Source: Cinclus cinclus | Taxonomy: Eukaryota; Chordata; Aves; Passeriformes; Cinclidae | Direction of reading: 5' to 3' | Assembly (NCBI RefSeq): GCF_963662255.1 | Contig: NC_085047.1 | Coordinates: 113,928,214 to 113,992,213, forward strand | DNA: 64,000 nucleotides | Part shown: in pieces, positions 12,367 to 24,409 of the stretch | Layout: every line of letters starts with the position of its first letter | Numbering within the stretch: position 1 is the first letter of the stretch | Program-made: the position numbers and the translations under genes | The notes under the pieces: model-generated | The model's input: only the letters and a program-made list of their open reading frames with translations | The model's database searches: none | Told to the model about the DNA's origin: nothing

Positions 12367-12380
12367 GGGGGGGGGGGGGG
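12367..12380. repeat. Poly(G) run of 14
   Basis: Uninterrupted run of 14 G on the plus strand inside AT-rich DNA. It is a potential G-quadruplex and sequencing-difficult site. Confidence 0.9.
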
Positions 12381-14689
12381 CAGGAACAGATCACAAACCA
12401 AAATCAAATCTTACTCTTATGGAATTTTCCATTGTATTTGAAATCTATTTGGATGGGACTAGAGAGCTTTTACAGACTTTTCAGCACCTCTGATCAGGGA
12501 GGAAAAAACAGTTTTCCTTTCAGTTCCTTCCCAGCCACACCTCCAATGTGACACATCCCCAACACATCGCCATGGGCTTTGGAACTGAACAGCTCCTACG
12601 ATCTGGTTACAGCCTCAACAAATCTCTGCAGTGCACTAAAGAAATTTTTGTACTGCTCAGTGTTAGGAATGCATAATTAGCTCTCAAAAACCTAAAAGGG
12701 CTGCACTAAACAAAATAGATCCTCATTCAGTTTCTATTCATTGTGCCAAACCTTTTTGTCATTGCACTTCCAATTAAAAGCATGAGGTCACTATGACATG
12801 AGCTTTGCATTTGCTCGTAGACCTGAATTTAAACTCCTGTCCTTGAACTGCCTGCAGATATTGTCATGCTAAGAGTTTAAATACAAGTATAAAGTCTAAG
12901 ATGGAAGTTCACGCGAGCAGATGGGGATTCAGTAGCATTGAGTTGGTAGGTTTGGATTACAACTCTCCTGTTCTTCAGATGGCACCACTGGAATCACAAC
13001 TTCACCTGATGTCTCATGACATTCTTGGTAAGATATAAACTTGGTAAGGTCTGATGGTGCTGAGGGTGGTGACAACAGCTCATGGGCCACTGAAATTTGG
13101 GGTAGTGGTCTGTGGATCTCATCTGCCACTGTCAGGGGACTGTCACAGAGCAGATTTTAAGATGGAAAAAGGAGGAAAGAGGATGTTAAGGAAAAACAAG
13201 GAGGTGTAACAGCAAGTTGGGAGGAAGGATCCTGTGACTGCTTTGGAGTTTGCAATGCAAAGGGAATAAAGTGCATGAGGTGAAGAATTGAGTTTGAAAT
13301 GCTTGGGAAGAAACATCAGGATGGTGTAGACAGAGCAGACTCAGATAAAATGTTGGAATTTCTTGTAGGGAACATGGCTTGGGTGCTCCTGTATTTACAT
13401 ATGTAGTACTAGATCCTTTCTGTGCTCACTTTTTCCTGTGTCTGGGATAATGGGATCACAAATAATTGTGTCTGATGGGAGTTTAATGTGAGCCGGTTTT
13501 TTTCATGAGCAGTTTAACAGATCTCCTATTTGTACTTTGGTATTTCTGGGAAGTCAACCAGATTCACTCTTGCTGACAAACACTTACATAAATTCACCCA
13601 TAAATCCACAACACTCCTGTTTTCTGCCATCAGCTCAGTCAGTGTGTGTTATTTACCTGATAGTCAGCCCTTTCTTTTTTCCTTCACTTAACCTTGTCTG
13701 TCTTGCTCAACTCTTTCAATATGAAATATATTTGAAAGCTGATTTATTCTACACTAGATAGGGTATACAGGGAGGCTCCTATTCTAGGCATCATCCAGAT
13801 AATTTTTATTATATCAGCCGCATACACCAATAATCAAAAGAAAGACAATTTTCCAATTCTGTTGGCTGCTCAGCTGAGTCCTCAACTATATAATCCAGTC
13901 TCTGTGTTCAATTTCCCAAACACTCATTGCCTTTGAAGCTCACAATCCTTTCCCAGCTTTGCATCTTTATCTGATCTCAACCTTTCTAATGATGCACAGC
14001 CCTGTGCAAAAGATGGAATACGCCTTGCCCTTTCAAGTGGACTTTGTTTAGCTTGGCTGTCTTTGTGCTTCTTTAGCCACAAATTTGTAATTACCCAGAC
14101 ATGTCATATTTACCAGGTAAGCATTAACAAGCCATTATTTCCGAATGATGGGCAGAGAATATTGTGAGCAATTCAGAAATACCAGATAATTAGCTGCTGT
14201 GAGGCTTTTCTGAATCAAGAATAACCCCTTGCTTTTGTTTTCTCTGTTAAGGCCTGAGAAAGGTGTGATACCTCACTGCCTTGATCTGCTTCAGATCTGG
14301 TCTGTGCTTTCAAATTTACTTACAGTTATTTTTTTTTAAATACAACTTTACCAAATCGATTGTGAGGAATATAAACTATGCAGAATAATCTTTACTCCTT
14401 CACCCCTTTCCCCACAAATCAGCTCACCTGTGACAGCTGATGAGTTTTGGCAACAAAGCTGTGAAGTCACCAACAAAAGCCGTGGTTATGAACATTTCTA
14501 AAGCATCCCTGTATAAAGATTGACTTTATGAAATCAGAGTTTTAAAATCTCAATTTGAGCATGGCTCTGACCTTGCCTTCCAACTCTTCTGCACAGAAAG
14601 TGTGACTGAAATTCTGTTTGTGCTTGCCAGGGGAAGTATTTGTTCAGCCACATTTATTCTGTTTTAACCTTGAAGAACAAATGAGCTAA
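12381..14689. other. Single-copy non-coding stretch with a weak exon candidate
   Basis: No transposon is recognised. On the minus strand, 13139 down to 12929 is an open stretch of about 69 codons that looks protein-like and is preceded by a good pyrimidine tract and AG; it is treated as a finding, not a gene call. The rest is AT-rich without landmarks. Confidence 0.35.

Positions 14690-14752
<63 letters not shown>
14690..14752. repeat. (TA)n microsatellite
   Basis: About 63 bp of alternating T and A with a single TACA interruption near 14703. The tract is self-complementary and can extrude as a cruciform, so its assembled length may be unreliable. Confidence 0.95.
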
Positions 14753-14756
<4 letters not shown>

Positions 14757-16829
14757 CAAAAATCTCAGTGAAAAAAGCTTCTGATGAAAATTTATTATTC
14801 CTTTCTGAGGCAGAGCTCATAATTTAGTCTTGATAGGCAGCAAATGAATCAGCAAAAACCTTCTTTGGCTCTTTCTGGAACAGATGCTGCCTCCATGACA
14901 AAGAGCCTTGGTTTATTTAATCAGGTTGGAAAGTTCACTCCTCAGGTTGCTTTTTGGACTCCAGGGCAGAAGTGGGGAGTTGTTTTTCTTTATCTAAGAA
15001 TACTTCTGCTCATAATCCCACCAAAACAATGACCTTTAATGCTCAGCTCTTTTTCTTAGCAGAGTAATGCTGATCGCAGGGAGAATGCACCAAGAGTCAT
15101 CGCCAGGTTCAAAGCAGCTCAAAACTGAGTTCAGCTCCTGACTTTTCCACTGGTCTTCTCTCTGACCTTTAGGAAAGGAGTTAAATAAAGGGCACACAAG
15201 TGCATTTGTGACCTCAAGCTGTTTTGAAAACCTTGCTGAGTGCCAGCCTCTATCTCTCAGGTGCAAGGTATGAGGATGTTTCTGAAAATGTTGGCCGTCA
15301 CCCTGTGGCTGATTTCTCCTTGGGATCTCTGCCTGCTCCTGTCAGGAACATTCTAGCTACTAATAAGGGGAAAGAAAAAATGCTTCTGTTCTACATTTTT
15401 TCCTGTGTCTAATTATTTCTTTTATTTTTCTCACAGCAGCCAGGGGAATGAAATACTCTTGCATGTGACAATGGATCAGTTCATAATGAAGCAAGCTTTT
15501 CAAAATACCTTGGATTTTGAAATTTTTTTCCCCCTAGAGAATGGCATGTTAAAATGCTACTAGCTGGCTGAAAAGTGTAAATAGTGTATTTGTCAGAAAT
15601 TTCTGCAGGAACCTGACAGAACAATGGTGCAAAATGTGACACAGTACAATTAGTAATATCAATAACTTTATATTTGCTGTTCTGGTGGTGTCTGGTTTGG
15701 AGCAGCTGTTACAAGAGTCACTTGGCAAGGCAGCAGCTGTTCAGTTTAACATTCACCTTCACCCAGCCACCTTACTGGTAAAATAATATTTTTTTCTTTA
15801 GTAATTTTTCCTGCTCCCATTTCTTTTTGTGTGACACCTATTAATATAACCTGTGCCTTTTTCAAAAATTACCCATGGAGAATTTTTGCAGGCCATAAAA
15901 GCAAACACATTCACTGCTGTCTTCATCACTGTTTAGCACCTCTTTGTTCCTCACCATTACCAAGGCTCTAGGTGGAAAACAAAATGGGGGGAAAACATTA
16001 AAAAAGGTCAAGGGAAGCAAGTAGATTAATACTTCATGAAGAAAAGCCTATAAAGTGGTGAAAATTTGTTTTCCATTTGTGAGCTCTATCAGAGTCTTAA
16101 AAAAAATTTGAAAAAACTGGAGTTAAAAGGCCACTTTCCTTTGCTAAACTTCCCTCTCCCTCTGCAGTGACATAGTCCCTGTAAAACTTATTTTTTGGGG
16201 AGGGTTTGCTTTTCTCCTTGGCTTCATTCACTTCACATTTCTAAATGTGAATTTTCTAGAGAAGCTGTAGAATGAGATGGCAAAGATTTTCATTTTGTCC
16301 CTCTTGTTAATAAAAATGAGAGCCCACTGGTGGAGCTGTGCTGAGTAATTGGCCTGGGGTGACTGGTCAGGCAGCAAGTGGCTGTGGGGAAGAAGAAATG
16401 TCCTCTCATACTCTCTCTTGAGCTCCAAGGATGTTCTGCAGTGGTCAGTGCTCAAGGGAAAGGAGGATGGGAACAGGCAAACCCCAGAATTTCTGTGTGT
16501 AGTGTAGGAGAGACAAATTATCTGTGAAGGCATGAGGGAAAGGAAGCTATATCAGCTCAGTAGGGCAGGTATGTGACTTTTCTTTCTAAGTCTGCAGATG
16601 GAAGCAAGTTGTAAATGTCCTCTGACTTCACTGGGGCCATAACTTCATCTTAATTCTTTTTTTAGTTGAACACTGCTATTGATTCACAATGAGGTCACTT
16701 GCACTTGAAACCTGGGCTAATTGAACTCTGTGCTAATAGTTGTCCTTCACTCATATACACACTTCAGCTGAAAGGAGTTGGCTTCCTTGAGGAAAAAAAA
16801 AATCCAAAAGATAAAAGATACATTTATCC
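14753..16829. other. Single-copy non-coding stretch
   Basis: No gene or repeat is recognised. The part at 15600-15740 has a SOX-type AACAATGG and CAGCTGTT E-boxes; this may simply be chance. Splice-like AG motifs after pyrimidine tracts occur near 15172 and 15260 without a convincing exon. Confidence 0.35.
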
Positions 16830-16991
16830 AGAGAAATTGTGGCTGCCCCATGACTGGAAGTGTTCAAAACCAGGACGGATGGATCTTGGAGCAGCCTGGG
16901 ATAGTGGGAGGTGTCCCTGCCCATGGCAGGGGGTGGCACTGGATGAGATTTAAGGTCCTTTCCAACCCAAATCATTCCATGATTCTATGAT
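16830..16991 (+). mobile_element. CR1 LINE, 3' end fragment
   Basis: The usual 3' landmarks are in order: GTGGCTGCCCCATGACTGG, GAAGTGTTCAAAACCAGG, GGGAGGTGTCCCTGCCC, ATGGCAGGGGGTGG, TCCTTTCCAACCCAAATC and ATTCCATGATTCTATGATT at the 3' end. This is the last 160 bp of a 5'-truncated element in plus orientation. Confidence 0.93.
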
Positions 16992-17503
16992 TTATCCATC
17001 TGGAGTGACAAATAAGATTCAGCTCAGCTGTTTTTCCACTTCAGCTTCCAGCAGTGTTCCTGATATTACCTACTTTTTAAAAATACAGCAGTATTTAGAT
17101 GTATTAGTGCAAGAATTGCTGCAGACCCATGCAGCATAGTCTGAGTCAAAAGCTGCTGAAGCCCTTTATAAACCAGCTTCTAAAATATGTGTTGAAAAAT
17201 TCAGGGTTAAGGCAGTTGTTTGTGATGATCAACAGAATTTTTAATAGTTGAGATTGTCAGTAATGAGCCTTTTTTTCCCCATAAAACAAAACTGAAGGGC
17301 TTTTTGTAGCACTTTCAGTTTTGTTATGGTTCTGAAGAGCCTTCTTTAATCCCTCTGCATAAAGTGGGAGAAACAAATATAACAATGCTATATTTGTTTT
17401 CCTTAACCAGCAAGGCATTCCAAAGTTTTATCCAGATCTCCAAGGAATTTATGAATTTCTTCAAAAAGGCTTTCTACTCTTTTATATTGATGATTACTAA
17501 CTG

Positions 17504-18120
17504 TTGGTTTGGGTTGCAGAAGGCCATTAAAGTGTGACCTCCCTGCCATGGGCAGGGGAATCTTTGACTAGACCAAGATTCTCCAAACACCATCCAGCTT
17601 TGTTTTGAACACTTCCAGGTATGGGACAGCTGCAGCTTGTCTGGATAATCTTTTTCAGTGTCTCACCACTCTTTTAGTAAAAAAAGAATTCCTCCTTAGG
17701 TCTACTCTACATCTCTTTCAGTTTTAAATCATTGTTCCTTGCTTTCTACAGGTCTTGATAAAAGGTCTCCATGTTTTCTATAAGCCTCCTGCACCTTGCA
17801 GACTTAGAAGCAATAATGTTCCCCCAAAACCTTCTCTTCTCCAGGCTGAGCCACCCCAACTATCTCTTCCTTTTTCATAGGAAAGGTGCTCCAATATTCT
17901 GACCGTTTTTGTGGTCCCCCTCTGGACCCAACCCAACAGGTTCACCCTATTCTTGTTCTGGGGACACCAGACCTGGATACAGACTGAAGTGGAAGGGGAA
18001 AATCATCTCTCTTGACCTGCAAGCCACATTGTTTTTCATGTAGCCCAGGATACAATTGGCTTTCTGGTCTGGAAGAGCTCATTGCTGACTCATGTCTGAT
18101 TTTTCATCCCCAAGTCATGT
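17504..18120 (-). mobile_element. CR1 LINE, longer and older 3' portion
   Basis: On the minus strand the 3' boxes lie at the left (GGTTTGGGTTG, CTCCCTGCCATGGGCAGGG), followed by decayed copies of the TTCCAGG, AGAATTCCTCC, TCTCCAGGCTGAG and GGGGACACCAGACC segments that run 5'-ward through the CR1 tail region. The right end (GCCCAGGATACAATTGGCTT onward to the CCCCAAGTCATG segment) is the part next to the end of the CR1 reverse-transcriptase frame. Many substitutions and indels indicate an old copy. The right boundary is approximate. Confidence 0.88.
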
Positions 18121-18824
18121 AAAGAGGATGAAACTAAGCAAACCTCACCAATCAGATGTATCTTGGCACCCAGAGAAATGCTGAGGAAAAGTTGAGATTC
18201 TCTATCTGCCAAAAGATTTTTAATAATCACGTTTGTTTATAAATTGCACAAGTAACTGTGGGATGCTTTTCTTCTTGTTCACTTCATTTTAATTTTGAGA
18301 GGAAAACCCTTAGGAGTGAGTCCTCATGAATAGTGGTTAATAAAGTTAACAAAGAACATTAATAAAATGACCCATTAATGGAGTTGCCTTGGATCCATGT
18401 TTCAAAGAAGTTGGCAGTGAAATTACATTGGTCATCTGCCTCTTTAGTAACTGGAGAAGTTATTTCACTCCAAGCTGAGTCAGAAGTGGGAAAGGGAATA
18501 TATGCTTTCATATTGGAGCAACACTTAGTTTAGTTTGCTCAGCAAAGAAGTTGGTGTTCGAGCACAGTCAGCAAGAACCAGCTCTTAAATACCTTCTGCG
18601 AGCCCATGTGGGTTTTACTTGGAAGAGTAAAAGGAAATTTAATTGTGTTGTGCTTCTGCTGAAGTAAACCTGTTTTGTGAGTGCTGCTTCATCGATGACC
18701 TCTTGTTTTCTCTGGTCCTGCTTTTCTGCCCAATAAGCTACTCCTCATTCAGGTTTTCGTGCTATTTAAAGCAATTTTTCCACATATTTGGGTTTAAGAT
18801 GAGCAATCATATTTTGAAAGTTTG
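18121..18824. other. Single-copy non-coding stretch
   Basis: No repeat or gene is recognised. The segment 18330-18400 contains GTTAATAAAGTTAAC and CCCATTAATGGAG, which look like homeodomain or HNF1-type sites. This is pattern-level evidence only. Confidence 0.35.
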
Positions 18825-19036
18825 TGTTAGGAAGAATTTCCGAATGGAAAGAGTTCCTAAACATTGGAAGAGGCTGCCCAGGGAGGTTTGGAGTTCCCAT
18901 CCCTGGAGGTGTCCGAGGAAGTCCTGGATGTGACACTCAGTGCCCTGAGCTGGGGATGAGGTGGGGACTGGGCACAGCTGGGACTCGATGTGCTGGGAGG
19001 GCTTTGCCAATATTAATGATTCTTTGATTCTATTAG
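18825..19036 (+). mobile_element. CR1 LINE, 3' end of another subfamily
   Basis: This copy has the alternative CR1 tail: GAAGAATTTCC, AACATTGGAAGAGGCTGCCC, GGGAGGTTTGGAGT, CATCCCTGGAGGTGTC, GTGACACTCAGTGCCCTGAG, GGGACTCGATG and TTAATGATTCTTTGATTCTA. It is the same kind as the copies at 40664 (minus) and 52126 (plus). It is moderately diverged. Confidence 0.9.
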
Positions 19037-19259
19037 CCAGGGAACTATTTTTGGGTTCTCAAAGGTTTTTTAACTTTTCACACTCTTTGTGGTGGTTCAG
19101 CTATAAACTGTGACTGGAACTTCTATAATAAATGAAATTGAGGGGGGTTTCACTTTTTAAAAGCAGGAATGCATTGGAAAATTTTGAAATTCTTGCAAGG
19201 CAAACAGACAGAGTCTGATTATTTCTCAAGAGCTGATTTATCAGCTGATCTGCTTGCTT

Positions 19260-19292
19260 ATTGATTGATTGATTGATTGATTAATTGATTTT
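19260..19292. repeat. (GATT)n microsatellite
   Basis: About eight units of GATT, with one unit changed to AATT towards the right end. Confidence 0.9.
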
Positions 19293-19588
19293 CTAGCCAG
19301 TGAGATTCTTTGACTTGAGTTGTAGATAGAATGGAGATAAAAAAATTAGGTTTAAGCACCTTTTTCTTTCAAAACAAACATAAAATGATCTCCATTAAAC
19401 TATTCTGTGTCACTTGGTGGATTGCAACACCAGAATGTAAATTTTATTTGTTATTACACAACCCAGATGCAAGAACTGAACAATCTCATGCAACTCAAAA
19501 CAAAATCTGTACTCTGGAATATATTTTAACATTTTTACATGAGCCAGTGCTATTGTAGCAGCAAAATCTTTTGCTAAGACATACTGTT

Positions 19589-19644
19589 GCCATATACATA
19601 TGTATATATGTGTGTGTAGTGTGTGTGTGTGTGTGTGTGTGTGT
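19589..19644. repeat. Compound (TA)n/(TG)n microsatellite
   Basis: A TATACATATGTATATATG segment passes into (TG)n, interrupted once by TAGTG near 19618. The alternating purine-pyrimidine tract can form Z-DNA. Confidence 0.93.
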
Positions 19645-20139
19645 ATACAATTCCATCCTGTTTCTATCATCTTTAAAATAAAACTTCTGGTCAAAACAGG
19701 TCACTCCTTATGGACTTCTAATATTCACATTTATCCTCCACTTCATAAGTGGGATATTCTAAAAATTGCTCTGAAATCCCATCAGGAATACTATTCGAAT
19801 GTTATATAACATGTAATTAATAATGCAGGCTCCTGTGGAGACCCTGATGAAGCACAGTTCTGATGCTCTGAGAATCTCCATTTACAGAGGTGCAACATAC
19901 TGGAGCAGACCAGAAATTAGAGAGGTATGATCTGTAAAAAATAAAATAGGTGAGAGGCGCCTTTGGGTTCTGCCAGGTAAGAAGAAGTTTGTCATACTTA
20001 CTTCAGGTTTATTGAATGATACGTACAGTCCTGACTTATTACAGCACATTTATAAAAAATATTATTTATCTTTAACTATCCCTGTGTAAATCAAAATAAG
20101 AGTGTCTAAAATCTGTGATTCTGCTTGGTGTCCTTAATT

Positions 20140-20162
20140 GGGGGGGGGGGGGGGGGGGGGGG
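20140..20162. repeat. Poly(G) run of 23
   Basis: Twenty-three consecutive G on the plus strand, flanked by TTAATT on the left and AACAT on the right. Long pure G runs are uncommon in vertebrate DNA and difficult to sequence. Confidence 0.93.
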
Positions 20163-20869
20163 AACATATTCAATCAAATGTCACAGGACAGTTCATTTTA
20201 ATCGTCTGTGGAATGCATCTGTGCTATCAAAGTCCCTTTGTACTGATAAAGTGCAACAAAGAAATGGAGCCCAGCTATGGATGTACAGATGCTTCAGTTT
20301 GCCATGCTTTAGTGCCAAGGTTAAGCCCTAGCTTTGAAATTTTTTACACTTATATGCACATTAATCATCTGACTAGGAAAATCCTTAGGAGCCAAAGATG
20401 GAGAGTGCCAGGTGTAATTAAGCATGGGTAATTAAATATCATTAACAGCACAGCTTTACAATGAGACAGAAATTCTCTTTCTTCTGTCACCATGAGGAAA
20501 GTGCTGTTTTCCAAATTTTATTGAAAATGAGAAATGTGAAACTGCCAGTGGTTTTATTTTATTCATTTTAGCGCAAAGCTAAAGGGAAATGATGATTTAT
20601 AATGAATTAGGAGTTATTATGAATTTAAGATACAAAAAGAGAGTGCCCTGACCTTGGTGCTGCACCTCGTAGTTGCCAGGAGTGTGCTCCCAAGTGTTCA
20701 GGGAGTAAATAATGCAAGGACAATTTCCAGCTGTTGTTTGCTGGGCAGAAGCTTGACTTGGTGCAGAGTCTCAGCTCTGTTGGATCAGGTTTGTTCCAAC
20801 TTTGGAAAGAATAAAAACCAGCTGGTTTCCAGTTCCCCACCTACTTGAAATTGCCTTCCATCATAAGGC

Positions 20870-21535
20870 TAGACAAAGGCTGGACATGAGCTGGCAGTGT
20901 GTGTTTGCAACCCAGAAAGCCAAAAGTGACCTGGGCTCATCCCCCAGAGGGGGCAACAGGAAAGGGGGAATTCTTCCCCCTGTGCTCAGGTGAGAGCTCA
21001 CCTGGATCCTGCCCCAGGCCTGGATCCCAGCACAGGGAGGAGCTGGAGCTGCTGGAGAGAGCCCAGAGGAGGCAGCAGGATGAGCAGAGGGATGGAGCAG
21101 CTGTGCTGGGAGGAAAGGCTGGCAGAGCTGGCATTGTTCACCTGCACAGGAGAAGCTTTGGGCTGAGCTCAGGGTGGCCTTGCAGGGCCTGGAGGAGCTG
21201 CAGGAAACATGGAGAGAGACAATTGCCAAGGGATGGAGGGACAGGACACAGGGAATGGCTTCCCACTGCCAGAGGGCAGGGCTGGATGTGACATTATAAA
21301 AAAAATTCTTCCTGTGAGGGTGGCAGGCCTTGGCATGAGTTGCTGGAAAAGCTGTGGTTGCAGCATCCCTGGAAGTGTTTAAGACCAGGCTGACTGAAAC
21401 TTTGAGCAACTTCAGATAGTGGAAAGTGTTCCTGTTCATGGCAGGGGGTTTGGAATCAGGTGGTCTTTAAGATCCCTTCCAATCCAGGCCATTCCATTTA
21501 TTTTTTCTTTCTATGATTCTATGATTTTATGATTG
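20870..21535 (+). mobile_element. CR1 LINE, large copy A of an inverted pair
   Basis: The left end (GGCTGGACATGAGCTGGCAG) corresponds to the end of the CR1 reverse-transcriptase frame. Then follow TGAGAGCTCACCTGGATC, CCCAGCACAGGGAGGAGC, CAGAGGAGGCAGCAGGATG, GGGAATGGCTTCCCACTGCC, the run of eight A in GACATTATAAAAAAAATTC, AAGTGTTTAAGACCAGGCTG, CATGGCAGGGGGTTTGG and a decayed ATTCTATG tail. From 21019 to 21314 it is nearly identical to the opposite-strand copy at 24604-24900. Its last 220 bp are clearly more diverged. A frame of 192 codons on the minus strand across it is antisense CR1, not a gene. Confidence 0.95.
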
Positions 21536-24409
21536 ATGATGCACATTTTTGCTTGTAGAAATCTCCACAACAGTCTCATAAGTAGTAATTGCCTTATGCA
21601 CAAAAGCACCAATGCCTCACAGTGAATATTTTGCTACATCATTTGAAGTCCTCTGTTATTGCACAGTCTTTGCTCTTTCAGCCATTTTTCCTGCTTTCCA
21701 TTTCTTTGCCTTTACTCTTTTGTTGCTCTCTACTGCTGCAACAATCAAAGCCTCTGTCTTGCTCCTGTAGTGAAGGTGCTTTTTTCCCCCCCACCATCTC
21801 TACCTCTAGAGTCTGTAGAGCCTCTGTTTGGTCTTCCAGATGGCAGTGTAGAAGAAGTATCCACTGCTCATTATTCTGGAGAAAAACTTGAAGCTATAGC
21901 TAAAGGGCACTCAGTAAAGTCTTAAAAATTATTTGCACTGAAAAAATATTATTTTTTGGGCAAGGAAATTTATTTCAGAGCTACTGTATGTTTCAGGTCT
22001 CAAAAAGGCTGCTTAATGTGATGCCTTGTGCTGTAGAGCTCATTCATGTGCAATTGTGGCGTCAGAGAGAACATTTATTTAGTGTTGCTGATAAAACCAT
22101 TGGCTATGAATTGGGAAAGGACAGGTGGATACAATTCCTGACAGTTTTGTACCAAGCAAAAGGGCTGGCAGTGGGAAAACTTTCCCAATCATAAGATTCT
22201 CCATTCCAACCTGACTAATACAGGGTTTATGAGTCATGCCAAAGTTTTATCGCCCTAAAGATGTTACCATAAAACCAGGAAACTTTTCCAATGCATTACA
22301 TAAATGGGAGATTACCCACTGCTGCCTCATGTGAAGCTTGCAGCCAGATTTCATAACAGGACTGGTTTGGATTTTCCTAGGACTTCATTAGCATTGTTAT
22401 TCTTTCAAGTGGTATTAGGTTATGTGCGTCAGTGAATTTAAATCAATTTATCAGTGATGCACCCCATCCCCAACATTCAAATCCCAGGATATTTGCAGGG
22501 AAATTAATAATATTTTTTTTTTTTCTTAGGTTTGTTGCTTTAACCCTTTACTTAAAAAAAAAACCCTGTAAATGTTAAAGAGGGCAGAGGTGGTTAGAAT
22601 GTTGATGAATAAAATTGTGCTGGAAGTATTTCAAGCAAAGCAGAGGAAATCTTCACATTGTGATTGTTTGGGCCTTGGCTTTCAGACCTCACAAAATTAC
22701 TGAATGGATTGCTGAGGTTGATCCACCTCCCACCCCTCCACACCTTGTCACAAGATCTGCTTAGTCTGTAATGTCGGAAGGATGTATTGATAGGAACATT
22801 CATGTGCTTTTCCCCCTATCCAGTCTATAAAAATTGTCAGTGATATCCAGGAGTCTGGTGCAGGGTAGGCAGGGGCTGTGAGAGGATCTCAAGTGATGCT
22901 GGAACTGAGGAAGGAACAAGCTCTGACCTGCTATTGTTGTGAATAGCATTAAAACAGGAAGTTTTTATCCCTGGTTCAAAGCTTCAGTATTTAGAAATGT
23001 CTCCCTGGTTTCTTTGGAAACTTTGGATATGCCTTTGGATACTTTGCTCTGCAGCTCAGTCTAACCACAGGTGACAGCCACCTACTCCCTTCCCTCAAAT
23101 TGTCCCCAAAGTTTGGGAGTGAGGCACAGTCTGTGCAGCATAAAGGCTCAGAAATCCAGAATTAGGTAGGAGGGGATACAGAAGCAAACTCCAGCAAGGT
23201 GAAAAAATGAAGCTCCTGCCTCCAGCCTCTTGTGTTCTCCTGTTATCCTTTCCTCTTTCCTTCCAGGGGCAAGGGCATTGACAATTTCCTGCAGCTCCTG
23301 CCCTGCGGGCTGGGATCTGGCTCAGATGCCTCTCAATAAATACAAACCAATTTATGCAATAGATTGGCAATATGGAGCAGCGCCCACCAGGGAAGCTGCC
23401 TGTGACCCCAGCAGTGTTTTATCAGCCATTCTGGAGAGGATGTTTGTTCCTGCACTGCCTTACTCTTTTTTCTCACCAAGCCCCATAAGGTGCAGGCCGA
23501 TTTCAATGAAGTTTTAACAAGGGAGCATGTTCATCTTGGAGAAAATGGGGGAAGAAATGGCTGTATCACTTTAAGGGTGTAAAAATGAAAAGACTGTTCA
23601 TTTCTTTCGTATTTTTCCTAGCCTGTAATTATTCCTAATCAAACTACAACAAACAGTAAACACTAAAAATGAAATAAACGCAGTGACAGTTTGCCAATAA
23701 CGAGCAGAAAATGTTCCATCTGTCTAGCAGTGAGTAAAATGTGTGTAATTACTGCTCATTTTTCTTCTAATTGCTGAGTTATTAGTTTAAAGCTTAGGCA
23801 CAACTGGTGAACAGTGCCGACTACCCATTCTCTAATTACAGCCCCTGCTTTGCTGTGCATGAAATCAAGAAAAGCAAAAAGCAGAAAATTTGCATTTTAA
23901 AAGAGTTGTCTGAGTTAACCCCTCTGGTAAGAGCATCTTTTCAGTTTAGGCATCACAGGTCAGACCCTTGGCTGACAGAATCAGTGTCTGCTTCTATCAG
24001 CTGGAGATTTATGTCTCAGTGGGATTATCATCTCTTTTTTTTTTTCCACTTTATTTTTTTCAAGCCTACATTATAATTTCTAATTTATAGAAGGTTAACG
24101 AATGCTCTGAAGTGGATGGTAGGTCAAGGGAAGTAATTCCTGTGAGGAAGAAAAGGTTATGACAGCCACGAGACAGTAAGACTTGCTTCACTTTGTGTTC
24201 CTTCTTCTTTATCTGCTTATCTCCAAGTGGGGCAGATGAGGATCTGCTCTTTAGCACAGAGATAGCTGAGCCACCTTTCTCTGTCCTCCTCAGGCTCTCT
24301 TAGGGCCAGACTGTGCCTGAGGTGACAGAGAGATAGTTGCACATCTTGTGAGCAATCTCTGTTGGGTGTCAGAATCCATCCCTTCACAAGAGCTTTGGGG
24401 TCATCAGAC
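21536..24409. other. Non-coding spacer between the two opposed CR1 copies
   Basis: About 2.9 kb with no recognised transposon. It includes a weak exon candidate at 21810-21913 and a stretch at 23590-23800 with several homeodomain and forkhead-like motifs and CpGs, discussed in the findings. Short homopolymers (T run near 22507, T run near 24036) are present. Confidence 0.4.

Larger units (their letters stand above)
19037..20869. other. Non-coding stretch with three simple repeats
   Basis: Contains (GATT)n at 19260-19292, a (TA)/(TG) microsatellite at 19589-19644 and a 23-bp poly(G) at 20140-20162. Between them the DNA is AT-rich with no recognised gene or transposon. Confidence 0.45.

Noticed and set aside
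20861..21439. Open frame of 192 codons on the minus strand
   Set aside because: It lies wholly over the plus-strand CR1 copy A, and the same peptide string recurs in the opposed copy at 24.4-25.1 kb. It is an antisense reading of a G+C-rich retrotransposon.
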